In this document: piece by piece, positions 9,513-19,206 of the stretch
Position numbering within the stretch: position 1 is the stretch's first letter
How the letters are laid out: each line of letters begins with the position of its first letter
NCBI GenBank assembly: GCA_024243835.1
Contig: JALPMN010000594.1
Location: forward strand, 1 to 26,743
Direction of reading: 5' to 3'
DNA from: Enteropsectra breve
Lineage: Eukaryota; Microsporidia
Length of the DNA: 26,743 bases
Program-made: the position numbers and the translations under genes
Notes under the pieces: model-generated
What the model was told of the DNA's origin: nothing
Databases searched by the model: none
The model's input: only the letters and a program-made list of their open reading frames with translations

Positions 9513-12461
9513 ATGTACTATGTGACTTTACTGATGCAGTGCCTTTGGGCTGCAGAGCAAGCAGAAAAAGAAAGAATCCAGAAAGCAGAGGACGATAGGT
9601 TATTTGAGGATATAATGCAGAACAGGGATGCAATTCGCATTGCCCTGGATAATGGAGTGTTTAACGTTTATCTGCCGCGCCCAATGCCAGCCAGAAAGCG
9701 AATGTATAACCTGAATGAGTTCAGGGAGTTTTTGGACCAAGAAAAAACCTCACGGACTAAAAGCCACGATGGCACTAACTATACAGATGCCTACAATGAT
9801 GTTGTGGCGAAAAGATGCGGCGTATGCTATGACCCGTTATTCGTTGAAAAGACCGAAGAAAGTCTATTCAAGAAACGAGTCTTTAGAGCACACAAACAGC
9901 CGCCAACGGTCATGATGTGCCCCAACCCGCGTTGCAGCAGTGGAAGGATATGCTGCACATGCATTCAAACCCTGATTAAAGATGGCACCAGGCCCGTTCT
10001 CTTTAGAACTCCAATTAAATATTTCGATATAAATAATGTCGAAATTTCAGATGAGCGGATGGTTATATGCCCGTTTTGCCGAAATTATTTAAATTTCGAG
10101 CTTTCAGAGGTGGAACAAGTTCCTGAAAATGCAAATATGAGCAAACGAGAAAAGCTAAATCGTATTGAGGATCTTGTTAATAGCCAAGACAAGACATACT
10201 GGCTCCTCGAAGAAGCAAGATCCTTCACTGATAATTCTCATCAATCAAGATTCCTAAGGAACATATACGACCTGGTTTTCCCTAAAAGCTCTCAAGACTT
10301 TCCTGATAACGATCAAATGCTGCTTGTGCTTGATCTTTCCACGCAATACAATTTCTTTTCTGGATGCACCGGCTGTTATGAAGATTTTGGTTACCGAGTC
10401 AATTTAATCAGAGGATTTATCAAAAAATGCACCGAGAAACTAACTTATACATTCATAACAAAAGAATTCAGAAACTCGATTATTTCATCCAATTTATCAC
10501 ACGATCAATTAGAAGAACAGTTTAAAGACATATGCTCAGCAGTTCCTATTGAGCAGGCAGATAACTTTTCAACAATTTACTACGCAATGATAACTGGCTA
10601 TTTTGAAAAGACAAAAGACTACAATAAGAACCGCCAGTTTATTACAAGATGGATTTTGTCAAAGTATTCCTTTATACTCACCGGATTTCAACACAAAAGA
10701 GATATTAGTGATAACGAAGCTAGCTACTATCCACCCGCAAGTGTTTACTACAACGCATTTTCCAATGCGCTTCATGACCCGAGGCTCATTGATAACATTA
10801 TCAAGTACAATGCGTTAGAATTCACGTTCAGGGGCCTTAGCCACTACCCACGGGACAACACGCCTGCATATGAAAGCTTTATTTCCTTTCTGACAAAGCA
10901 GTATTACAAACAACTGAAAGAAGAGAACAGCTTTGAAGTATACCGTGGCAACTTTGTAAACAGGCACGGCGCTGATGCTCGCCGTTTTTCATATCCCGTT
11001 TATAAAAAGCTTCTCACACGGCCGCCCGGGCAAATAGTTTCAACCGATTTTAATTTGTCTAATGGTGATGAAATCCTGATTATTTTGCCTGCATTTATTT
11101 ACAACGCAATCCTTAAAGTGCTTTATACCGCGGCACCTGCTCATTTCGATGGGATTAACGAAAAAATCACTGAAATTTCAATTTTGTACAGCACTCTCTA
11201 CAAATGCGACAAAAACTATGCTGATTATCTCCACGAGGCTTACAAAACCAAGTCATGCGCTGAGACTGTGGGCACAAGCATTGCAGAGTGTATCAGAAAA
11301 AAAGACTTTCAAAATGCGATATTTCTTTTCAAAAACCTGCCTTGTGCTTCTGCTACGTCACAGGCTATTGAGCTATTTAGAAAAAAGGAAATACTTCCAA
11401 AGCTTATTAGGGAAGTCAAAACTTTTGAGTTTGTAAGCTGGGAAAATGAAACGCCTATTTACACTACGCTGAAACAGCACTGCCGTGGCGCAATACCCCA
11501 GCTGCTGGCGGCAATGAGGAAGCAGCCATCATGTTTCTTTGAGGTGCCTAATGAAGAGATTGATTATGTGATAAGAAAATATCAAGGTAATTATGGAAGA
11601 ATCGGATCACTTGCATTTGTCTGCAGAAATAAGGAGCTACTTGAAAGCTTCAAAGACAATATTGATGGGATTCTTAGCAACTGGGGATTTGCCCAGGATC
11701 TTGATAAATTTTACAGCGGTGTTTTTTCGCCTGAAGGGACAGCGTCAATTTCCGATCTACCTTTTTTCAGAATGTACTACGCTGAGCTCTTTACATGGCT
11801 GGACAACAATATATCTGATGATGCACTAAAGATCAGCAGAATGCTAATGGTGGCGAAGCTTGCTGCGAGAGGCCTGGCAGTCAAAATGGAAGTCGACGAA
11901 AGGTCTAGCACCATTCCAGGACAGGCAAGCCATAAGCCAAATAATGCGCCCAACTTTACTCTCGAAAAAAATATGCTTAGGGCTGTTGGGAGGACTAAAG
12001 TCGGATATTTTGCTTTTTGTGCTTTTCAGGTCTATTTGGGCGCATCTTTTAAAAAGCATTTAGAAAAAGACGTTTTGCCTGAAATAGTCGCTATTGAGGG
12101 TGCCGAAAATGTTGAGCTGCTGGGTGAGTGGAGACTGCGCGGCCACTACAGACAGCTGTTTAAATTGCAGGAGAGCTTAAATACTGAGCAAGGGATGGCT
12201 AGTTGCAGTGAAGAGGAGATGCGCAAGTTCTTAGAAATGCTTTCTGTGCTTAAGCAAATTGAATCATTCGGTGCGCTCAAAAATATCAAAGACAAAAGAG
12301 AGATACAAGATATATGCACACATATTAAGTATTACACCGATAATATCACGGTATTGCCAGAGCGTGTTTGTGAGATTGTCATTAGATCTTTAGACACCTG
12401 TGGCCAAAAAATTGACTTTTCAGATACTCTAACGCTCGTGATGGATGAATTACATATCTGA
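9513..12461 (+). CDS. Secreted protein with all-cysteine RING, candidate E3 ubiquitin ligase
   Basis: A 982-aa protein from ATG 9513 (TCC before it); the open frame reaches TTG 9489 but has no earlier ATG. Residues 1-14 (MYYVTLLMQCLWAA) look like a signal peptide, followed by a charged helix (EQAEKER). The RING uses eight cysteines: C102-x2-C105, C136, C141, C147-x2-C150, and C186-P-F-C189, with no histidine ligand. This is the C4C4 arrangement known from CNOT4-type RINGs. The long C-terminal part is predicted helical; residues 282-292 (GCTGCYEDF region) and 340-362 match the degenerate-RING protein at 2840-5389. A broken copy of its tail lies just upstream at 8833. No AATAAA is seen near the TGA stop. 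Substrate unknown; RING call strong. Confidence 0.85.
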   Translation: MYYVTLLMQCLWAAEQAEKERIQKAEDDRLFEDIMQNRDAIRIALDNGVFNVYLPRPMPARKRMYNLNEFREFLDQEKTSRTKSHDGTNYTDAYNDVVAKRCGVCYDPLFVEKTEESLFKKRVFRAHKQPPTVMMCPNPRCSSGRICCTCIQTLIKDGTRPVLFRTPIKYFDINNVEISDERMVICPFCRNYLNFELSEVEQVPENANMSKREKLNRIEDLVNSQDKTYWLLEEARSFTDNSHQSRFLRNIYDLVFPKSSQDFPDNDQMLLVLDLSTQYNFFSGCTGCYEDFGYRVNLIRGFIKKCTEKLTYTFITKEFRNSIISSNLSHDQLEEQFKDICSAVPIEQADNFSTIYYAMITGYFEKTKDYNKNRQFITRWILSKYSFILTGFQHKRDISDNEASYYPPASVYYNAFSNALHDPRLIDNIIKYNALEFTFRGLSHYPRDNTPAYESFISFLTKQYYKQLKEENSFEVYRGNFVNRHGADARRFSYPVYKKLLTRPPGQIVSTDFNLSNGDEILIILPAFIYNAILKVLYTAAPAHFDGINEKITEISILYSTLYKCDKNYADYLHEAYKTKSCAETVGTSIAECIRKKDFQNAIFLFKNLPCASATSQAIELFRKKEILPKLIREVKTFEFVSWENETPIYTTLKQHCRGAIPQLLAAMRKQPSCFFEVPNEEIDYVIRKYQGNYGRIGSLAFVCRNKELLESFKDNIDGILSNWGFAQDLDKFYSGVFSPEGTASISDLPFFRMYYAELFTWLDNNISDDALKISRMLMVAKLAARGLAVKMEVDERSSTIPGQASHKPNNAPNFTLEKNMLRAVGRTKVGYFAFCAFQVYLGASFKKHLEKDVLPEIVAIEGAENVELLGEWRLRGHYRQLFKLQESLNTEQGMASCSEEEMRKFLEMLSVLKQIESFGALKNIKDKREIQDICTHIKYYTDNITVLPERVCEIVIRSLDTCGQKIDFSDTLTLVMDELHI

Positions 12462-12657
12462 AGACATTTAGATCACAGCAGTATTAAATTAATTATTTCA
12501 GCCATGCTTCATCCTTAAAAACAGTCTACATTAAAAGTATACTATTGCTACCGTATTTTTGATTTTTAGAGGCTAACTGACATTTGCGAAATAATAATAA
12601 ACAGTATTAAGCACTAGTTTTATACTGTGTTTGTATATTCGTTTATATTTTTTCATT

Positions 12658-12891
12658 ATGGGCGGAATATGCTTTAAATTCAGGATGGCGCTTTCATTGC
12701 TTTTTAAATTTATGTTTGGCGTTGAAAAATTAATAACAATTTGCCACAATTATAAATGGCCAGAGAAAAAGAATTTTCTATTACATTTAAAAAACATCGG
12801 GATAACTCCCTTGAACATTGTTTGGTTTTCTTTACAGCTTCTCGTTTTTTTTCACGTGATCCTTAGCCACGAGCAAAAACACTATAAATAA
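12658..12891 (+). CDS. Possible small membrane protein
   Basis: A 77-aa frame from ATG 12658; an earlier in-frame TTG at 12631 is not a likely start. It has a hydrophobic, basic N-terminal half and a clear hydrophobic span at about 50-69 (TPLNIVWFSLQLLVFFHVIL), so a membrane protein is possible. Its TAA stop overlaps AATAAA, as in the RING gene at 5623. No CCC motif precedes the ATG and I recognise no family. AT-rich sequence can give hydrophobic frames by chance. Confidence 0.3.
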   Translation: MGGICFKFRMALSLLFKFMFGVEKLITICHNYKWPEKKNFLLHLKNIGITPLNIVWFSLQLLVFFHVILSHEQKHYK

Positions 12892-13026
12892 ATTGAAAAA
12901 ATAAATTAGGCTGTGCACAATATTATCAACTAGGATTAAATATAAATATTTAGAATTTGCCTATTCTTATTTATAAGCTTTTTAAAGCTTGAAGAACGGT
13001 TTTTAAATTATATTTTATTAATCCTT
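12892..13026. other. Short spacer with inverted repeat and AATAAA
   Basis: Contains an imperfect inverted repeat, AAGCTTTTTAAAGCTT (about 12976-12991). AATAAA lies on the minus strand at 13014-13019, seven bases after the stop of the gene at 13027. Confidence 0.35.
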
Positions 13027-15243
13027 TTACAGATGTACTGATCTCAGAGCATATTCAGTTTCAGAATCATAGGGTATTTCTTCAAAAGATAGTTTGCTGA
13101 ACTCAAATTCACCTCTCCATGAGTTCCTAAATTTAAAATATTCTATGAATCTGTTTCTATCGTAATCATGATCCACTTTTATTGATCCCATTCGTCTTAC
13201 CTTTACCTTAAGTTTGATATTTTCATGATTATTCTTCAGAAGATCTTCAAATATACAACAAATTGGACAAGTTAAATCTTCAATGAATGAACTTTTGTTT
13301 TTTCTATACAGCGTTATTCTTGCTTTGACATTTATTATTAGGCACAGTTCTCTGTTGTGATTTCTTATATTATTTAGTTCTAAATTCTGCAGTAAACCCC
13401 GCATATTATCGTTTATAACAATCTCAACTGTATTTAGTGTAGGAATTCTTTTTACTGCAGTTACGATGATATCTCTAGTTGTATTCATACTATTTCCCTG
13501 CCGTATAACTAAGCGTCTTATTACGCTCCCACTTAGAAACTCTTTCGCAGCAATTTTTTGAGAGACTTTATTTATCATGAAAATCCACTGATCTCCTTCT
13601 CTATATGTTTTCAATACTACCCCTTTCATAAAGATTATAGGCATCATATAATAAACTGTACTTATGTTAAGAGACTGTTCAATTATTATGGCATTGTTTA
13701 AGTTTCCATCTACGAAATATTCCTTAATTTGCTCAGAGTACAATCTATCTGCCTCAGGCAAGACATCATACAACTTAAATAGCCGATTATAAATGGTTGC
13801 TTCCTCAAGGCTTTTTCTTTTTGTAATTTGAAAGAAAAGCTGCACAGCGCGGAAATGCCCAATAAAGTGGCAGATGCTCCTTTTGAGAGAGCATTCTTTG
13901 CCAAAAAGCTCGTGGATAATCAAATAGTCGATCTTTCCGCAAAAGCCCATCGCTCCAAATTTCCTTAAGCTTTTTTCTTGTAATCTTGGAATTAATTCTT
14001 GGGGAAATTCGTTGAATCCCTGGATGAATAACGAGCTGAGTTTGTCTAGTTTTTTTAAAACAGCCGAAACCATCGTTACAAAGAGGCTGTCCAAAAACTC
14101 TCCACTTTCGCTTGCGCTCGGCATTGTTTTATAAAACGGAAGCAGGTTATAAATATAAACTTCCTGTAGCTCCGGAAGTATCTCCATGAGATCAATATAG
14201 CAGTGAAAGTCATCGATAAATGAAACGCTGGAAAATGCCATGGGATGAGAATATGCATTGAAGGAAAACCCATCGAAAAATGGCAGCAGTATGTCCAGCC
14301 TTCTGTTCTCCATTGTTTTGTTTATCGCGTTTAGCTCTACAATGAGATCCAGTTTCGCTAAGGTTTTTGTAATGTCTTTTTCGTGCTTAAAAACTATCAC
14401 TTTACAGTCTTGCCGATAGTGTGGCTCATAAGCAAAGTATCTTGAGCCTGCACGTAGAAAGAGCTTGCAGATACACGCACCATCCATTTCTATTTCCAGC
14501 AGATTAACATGGCTCATTAGAGCTTTTCCCATTCTGTTAAACTCCGAAACAATAGCATTATCTTTAATTTCAGTATTTTTAAGCAAAAGCTTATATTTTG
14601 ACAAAAGACCATTTCTTTCTAGGTGATACACAAAGTTAATATAGAATAGATCGATGGCTTTTATCCGCATATGCAGCGGTGCGCCGCTTTCCTTCATAAA
14701 AATATCAACCAGTTTGCTTTTATTAACTAGGAGATAAGTGGCTGCCCGTAGAATCGCGATCACTTTATCATCATTTAAAAGAATTATTGAATCAGTGCAC
14801 CATCCAGATGTCAGCTGGCACATAATGTGGATGATTTCATGGGGAAATGGAATAAGCAATTCAATGGCTTCAGTAGGGTCGCTTGGATTTTCGAAAAATT
14901 TATAATTTTCACATTTCTGTAACTCTTGATTGATGAGATTTTCGTATACAGCAACATTATCGTCAGTACTGCAATCAATTGCCGCTAAAGCACCCTCGTA
15001 GATTGCGTGCATTGCAAGTTGCTTTTCAATCCTAGCGCTAAATTCACCATCTTGCATATGCTGACCTTTTAAAGCCCATTCCACAAAATCGAACCTTAGC
15101 AGATCTCGCAAGTCATAATTGGCGGATCCGTTTCCTGTAAGTACCTCCACCTGAAAATGATCCTCGAACAGGCGCTTCTGTCCATAGGTTTCTCACTTAG
15201 CAAACGCCACGCACACGAAGTGCAAACCTGAAAAAATTTTCAT
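13027..15243 (-). pseudogene. BTB/LRR-like family member with a single in-frame TGA near the start
   Basis: ATG 15243, with CCC two bases before it, opens a frame closely matching the 741-aa gene at 23778-26003. Codon 17 (15193-15195) is TGA, where that copy has TTA; the frame then stays open for about 720 codons to TAA 13027. The next in-frame start candidates are GTG 15150 or an internal ATG, which would remove the leader and the first strand of the BTB-like fold. Family features after the stop are intact: NYDLRDLL, AIDCSTDD, LTSGWCTD, PLHMRIKAIDLFYIN, LSSLFIQGF, KFGAMGFCGK and the ALRSVHL end. About three in four residues match the paralogue in the N-terminal third. Either a very young pseudogene, a readthrough gene, or a base-call error. 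Confidence 0.75.
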
Positions 15244-15245
15244 GA

Positions 15246-15248
15246 GGG
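15246..15248 (-). promoter_or_regulatory. CCC start-proximal motif
   Basis: GATCGCCCTCATG on the minus strand, identical to the context of ATG 26003. It supports 15243 as the ancestral start, upstream of the in-frame TGA. Confidence 0.6.
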
Positions 15249-15565
15249 CGATCAAAAAAATTTATAAAAACCAATTAATTGATTTTATAGGCAGAATCAG
15301 TGACTGATAACTGAAAATAGTAATCTGTAGTGTATAGATAAGTTAATCTTTTATTTTATCAGATTTTATGTATATGTTGATTAATTCATTTATTTAAACA
15401 GATATCAAAAACATAGTTAATTTTATGCATGTTTCTTTGGTAAGAGCATTAGAAAGTTGAGTCCTACATGGTCTCGCTTTCATGAATACCCCAAGTTTAG
15501 ATTTTGACTTAATAATTCATAAGGGAACTTTTCTAAGGCGAAATTTTGATATGATTAGGTTGTTA
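15249..15565. other. Intergenic, promoter copy shared with 26009-26110
   Basis: The first ~100 bases upstream of ATG 15243 align with those upstream of ATG 26003, including TTTATAAAAACCA and an AATTGATTT element. The duplication therefore carried the promoter. The rest is AT-rich with no visible gene. Confidence 0.55.
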
Positions 15566-15895
15566 TCAGTATTCTTTTATAAATAAAGAGTCTGGGGCGT
15601 ACACCTCTTTCCATTGTGAAAAGAATAAAAGATATCTGCAATATGTGATCAAAACCTTATATTTATTTATATAAGAAAAATAATTATCAATGATCAAAAT
15701 TTTAAAATTGTAATATTCTTCGGTCAATCTTTTCCTATTCTCCCAAATCTTACTTTTGTTTTTGAATTTGTAAAGTTTATAAAATCTTACAGTATGCTTT
15801 TCTTTCAGTCTACACATTTTTATCATTAAAGGTATAAGAAAATTCAAAAAAAATGCCGCGTTAAAGTAAAGTTTAAATGCTAAAACACGTTTCAT
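15566..15895 (-). CDS. Possible small secreted basic protein
   Basis: A 109-aa frame from ATG 15895; the longer frame starts only at a GTG. Residues about 5-26 are hydrophobic after KR (LAFKLYFNAAFFLNFLIPLM), as in a signal peptide or anchor. The remainder is rich in Lys and Tyr. AACC precedes the ATG by four bases, a weak C-rich motif. It resembles no other gene here. The spacing fits a gene between its neighbours, but chance in AT-rich DNA is possible. Confidence 0.3.
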   Translation of the reverse strand: MKRVLAFKLYFNAAFFLNFLIPLMIKMCRLKEKHTVRFYKLYKFKNKSKIWENRKRLTEEYYNFKILIIDNYFSYINKYKVLITYCRYLLFFSQWKEVYAPDSLFIKEY

Positions 15896-16098
15896 AAAAG
15901 GTTGTAAAATAATTAAATGAGAACATTGCACCAGGAGTTAAGCCCAAAAGGATGCGATCGGGCTGTTGCGTAGATGTGTTTAAAAATATAAGGAAATAAA
16001 GTTTGCCATCATAAAATAAGTACACAAACTGTCTAAATGAAAAATATGTGTTAGACTTGGCTAATCTTCAAGATAAAGTAGTATAAAAATTTTTAAAA

Positions 16099-18495
16099 TT
16101 AGAACTTATTCGAATTCCTGCTGTCCACACAAATTACTTGTTCGCTCAAAATTTGCCGGATTTCGTCGCTGGGTGTCCAGATAGACAGGGAAACACATAT
16201 CTTTTCATTTAGAGCAGTTAGAATTTGATTTTTAAATCTGGGCACATAATTGCGTTCATATGACCAGGGAAGATCGAAGTTAAAGGTCAGTGTATTTTTA
16301 TCAGAATAATTAAAGAAAGCCCTGTGAATTTGGCACATAAATTCCACCTCATTACATTTGATCAAATTATTCTCCGGTTGCATCCCTTTTGCCAGAAAAT
16401 CAGTACCTACGAAATTTACCACTAAATTTTTTCCAGTTACTTTTAGGCTTTCAAGATGCCGCAAGAAAGTCTTCGTGGTATAAAAATTATCGTATTTTGT
16501 GGCTGTAATTTCAAGGGTACTGTCGTATACAACGAATTCACCAATTGCTTTCATAATAACAGCATCTCTAGTTTCCTCAATATTAGTTTCAATTAGCAGC
16601 TTGGATGCATAGAAAGAAGGATTGTCTTTTTTCTTTAGCTCTTCGTACAGCGGTATTGTCTGTGGCAGATCTTTATTTTGCTCTCTTTGTGCTGGAATGC
16701 ATTCTTTCAAAAAGTTCTCATGTGGATCGATTTTTAAGGTTTCAAGCTGCAGAGGCATCTCCCATTTATTTTCATTTACTTCTTTGAATGCACTGTATTT
16801 TTTCGAAATAAGTTCTTCCTCCATATAGAGACTGCAGTTATCATTGTAACGATGTACGAAGGCAGTTGCACGTTTTAAATTTTCGATCAGACGGTAATTC
16901 ACTGCATCACTAACAATGTCCGCTGTGCCTGAGATGCTTATTACAGAGTTCCTCAAGTTATTGTATTCACTGAAGGGCTCAATTTTATCGAGCTTTAGTC
17001 CTTTCAAAGCCAAGTTGTGATGTATTTCAGCGATGGTAGCCTCGGTCTCTTCCCTGAAAATACTGTACAAATAAAACGGATCTGCCTTTGAGACTAATCC
17101 CAGCAAGCCTAATTTCTCGAATTTATACTGCTTCAAAAGCAATATTGTTCTTTGACAAAGTATGTTAAACCCCACCACTTCAAATCCGGACAGTTTACTT
17201 AGCGTCTCTTTGTTATTCAGAAGAAGAGAATAGATCAGCATATCAAACTCAGTTTTATTGTCAAGCAAGGGCACGTTTATACTTGTTTTCGATTTATTGT
17301 AGAAGTATAACCGTTTTATTTGTGGAAAGAGTTCTAAAACAGCACTGTAAATGGCATCTTGACCAGCTACAGGCTTTTTCGAAACCACCACTATTAGGTG
17401 AGTCAAGTTTTTAAACTGCAAATTTTTCTCATTGAAGCACTCAAGAAAAGACACAGGATTAAAATAGCGCCAGCTTCCAGTATACAAATATTCCTCGCTT
17501 CTTCTCGCCCACACGCGCTGCATGTCTTTAATCTCATCTACAAATGTCGTTGAATATGAATCTCGAACTGGGTTATGATCAATTCTTAATATTCGAAAAA
17601 GTGGCTTTAAAAATCCAAGACATTCAGGAAGACGGTTGTTTGGGATCAATTCACCGTATGAATCATCACTAGCATTTGTATGAGAGAAACATGAAATATT
17701 TTCTCCATATTTTTTAACAGGCTCAGATTTAGACGAAGTAACTGAACTGCAACCCTCTGGCTTTTTGAATAGAACTGCATTTTTGAATGCATCTAGCATG
17801 TCAGCCTTTTTCAACAAGTTGTGCAAGTTCAATCCAAAAACAATTTCGCATCTAATTTTGTAGTGCGCAGTCCTCTCATCTTTATCCTCAACAAAAATCT
17901 CAGCAACTGAATTTTTATCAAAATCAAGCTCTCCGTAGTACTGGAAGATGGTTGCAAGGATTTTTGGTGTAAACGTTATTTTTGGATGAATAAACAGCTG
18001 GTGACGCATCTGAAATATGAGCTGCATTAAATCGTGATTATAATCTAAAGACAGCTTCTCAACAGGCTTAGATCTTTTGAGGGCAGTTTTCAATTTGTTT
18101 GGATAATGATATCTAAACCATTGTTCAATATATTCAATTACCTTGTATCTTGAATCATCATCATGATATTGGGTTTCACGCAGTGCTGTTTGATACAGCC
18201 TAGCAAAATGTAAATGCTCACTCTTATTATCCTTTGGTTCTTGAGTGGCCTTATTACATTCACTCGTGTTACCTTGAGCATTGTGAGAAGGCATTTTTTC
18301 CGTTACACAACTGTATAATGCACTAAGCTTGTCATTTAGCATCGCCGATTCTAGGAGCTGTGGTAGCAGAAACGTAGCTTCTCTTCCATTGCAGAGTACT
18401 GGCACTGACAGCTGCTCATCGTACGGACCTGTGAATTCGACAGGAGTAAAGCCACTTCTCATGAATGGTGGTATTATCTCCTTGAACAGTTTCAT
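16099..18495 (-). CDS. Divergent BTB/LRR-like family member
   Basis: A 798-aa protein from ATG 18495, chosen because CCC directly precedes it. ATG 18537 would add 14 residues with a hydrophobic start (MILSVIKLCKIF), so a leader depends on which start is used. The family architecture is recognisable: VPVLCNGREATFLLPQLL (31-48) fits the first half of the BTB-like fold. A helix, RLYQTALRE (99-107), matches the LYE helix of relatives. Residues 145-203 (LSLDYNHDLMQLIF, then ILATIFQYYGELDF) fit the second half. LRR-like strands follow (LKQYKFEKLGLLGLVSKAD). An acidic, Asn/Ser-rich insert sits near 68-95. It lacks the SVHL end, finishing SRNSNKF. Assignment rests on pattern alignment; function is unknown. 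Confidence 0.7.
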   Translation of the reverse strand: MKLFKEIIPPFMRSGFTPVEFTGPYDEQLSVPVLCNGREATFLLPQLLESAMLNDKLSALYSCVTEKMPSHNAQGNTSECNKATQEPKDNKSEHLHFARLYQTALRETQYHDDDSRYKVIEYIEQWFRYHYPNKLKTALKRSKPVEKLSLDYNHDLMQLIFQMRHQLFIHPKITFTPKILATIFQYYGELDFDKNSVAEIFVEDKDERTAHYKIRCEIVFGLNLHNLLKKADMLDAFKNAVLFKKPEGCSSVTSSKSEPVKKYGENISCFSHTNASDDSYGELIPNNRLPECLGFLKPLFRILRIDHNPVRDSYSTTFVDEIKDMQRVWARRSEEYLYTGSWRYFNPVSFLECFNEKNLQFKNLTHLIVVVSKKPVAGQDAIYSAVLELFPQIKRLYFYNKSKTSINVPLLDNKTEFDMLIYSLLLNNKETLSKLSGFEVVGFNILCQRTILLLKQYKFEKLGLLGLVSKADPFYLYSIFREETEATIAEIHHNLALKGLKLDKIEPFSEYNNLRNSVISISGTADIVSDAVNYRLIENLKRATAFVHRYNDNCSLYMEEELISKKYSAFKEVNENKWEMPLQLETLKIDPHENFLKECIPAQREQNKDLPQTIPLYEELKKKDNPSFYASKLLIETNIEETRDAVIMKAIGEFVVYDSTLEITATKYDNFYTTKTFLRHLESLKVTGKNLVVNFVGTDFLAKGMQPENNLIKCNEVEFMCQIHRAFFNYSDKNTLTFNFDLPWSYERNYVPRFKNQILTALNEKICVSLSIWTPSDEIRQILSEQVICVDSRNSNKF

Positions 18496-18498
18496 GGG
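18496..18498 (-). promoter_or_regulatory. CCC motif that favours ATG 18495
   Basis: CATCCCATG on the minus strand. The upstream in-frame ATG 18537 has no such motif, so this decides the start I chose. Confidence 0.5.
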
Positions 18499-18540
18499 AT
18501 GAAAAATTTTGCACAATTTGATCACTGATAATATCATCAA

Positions 18541-19206
18541 AAAATCGGATTTTTTCTAAAATAACAATCTGTGATGTATTATGATATAATATGCATATTT
18601 TATCAGTTTGAATCAATACAGTGGATCTATATATAGGCACAGTGAAGTTTTCGCCAGAATTCATGGACGCTTGACTATGAACATATGAGCATATGAGCAT
18701 ATAGTTTTTATGAGGCAAACAGTAATGCTTAATACTGCATTCAAAGTAAAACACTCTAGCATTTGTTTTGTCCGAGAGTAGAAGAATGTTGTTTTGCATG
18801 TTTCTCATAATGGAACGTCAATCTTTGCAGAAAATTTAGCCTGAACTTAAGCCACTATAATTAAGATGATCTGGATATGCATGTCTCAATAATATAATTT
18901 AAGAGCAAATAATTCATGCTGCACGCCAAAAAGTACACTGCCTCAATAGAAAGCGTGACGGTTTTAAAAAATAAATTTTAATTGTATAAATACAGTGCTA
19001 GCGAAGCGAAAACATCTTCATGCGGAATGCACGGTGTTTCATTGGCATTATACATTTCTTTACACTGGACATCTTATTTGATATTTAAAAAAGAGACGAA
19101 ATTCTATATCCAAATAGACAACATGTAACTGAAGTAAAAGTAAAAAAGTGATTTTTTGAACCATATTATCATACACGACTAATTTATCACTTCAGCTTAT
19201 ATGCCC
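18541..19206. other. Intergenic, AT-rich
   Basis: About 670 bases between two minus-strand genes. A 130-codon frame (18416-18808, -) overlaps the start of the gene at 18495 in another frame, has no family similarity, and is not called. A short direct repeat of CATATGAG lies near 18680. No RNA gene seen. Confidence 0.45.

Noticed and set aside
13250..13262. CPICC in the 13027 gene as a possible RING or zinc site
   Set aside because: The paralogue at 23778 has no cysteines there and no partner ligands are visible.
15150..15150. GTG start for the gene at 13027
   Set aside because: The frame extends in paralogue-like sequence to ATG 15243 through one TGA; GTG starts are not expected in this lineage.
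18416..18808. 130-codon minus-strand frame overlapping the start of the 16099 gene
   Set aside because: Different frame from a supported gene, no similarity to any family here, and no CCC motif.
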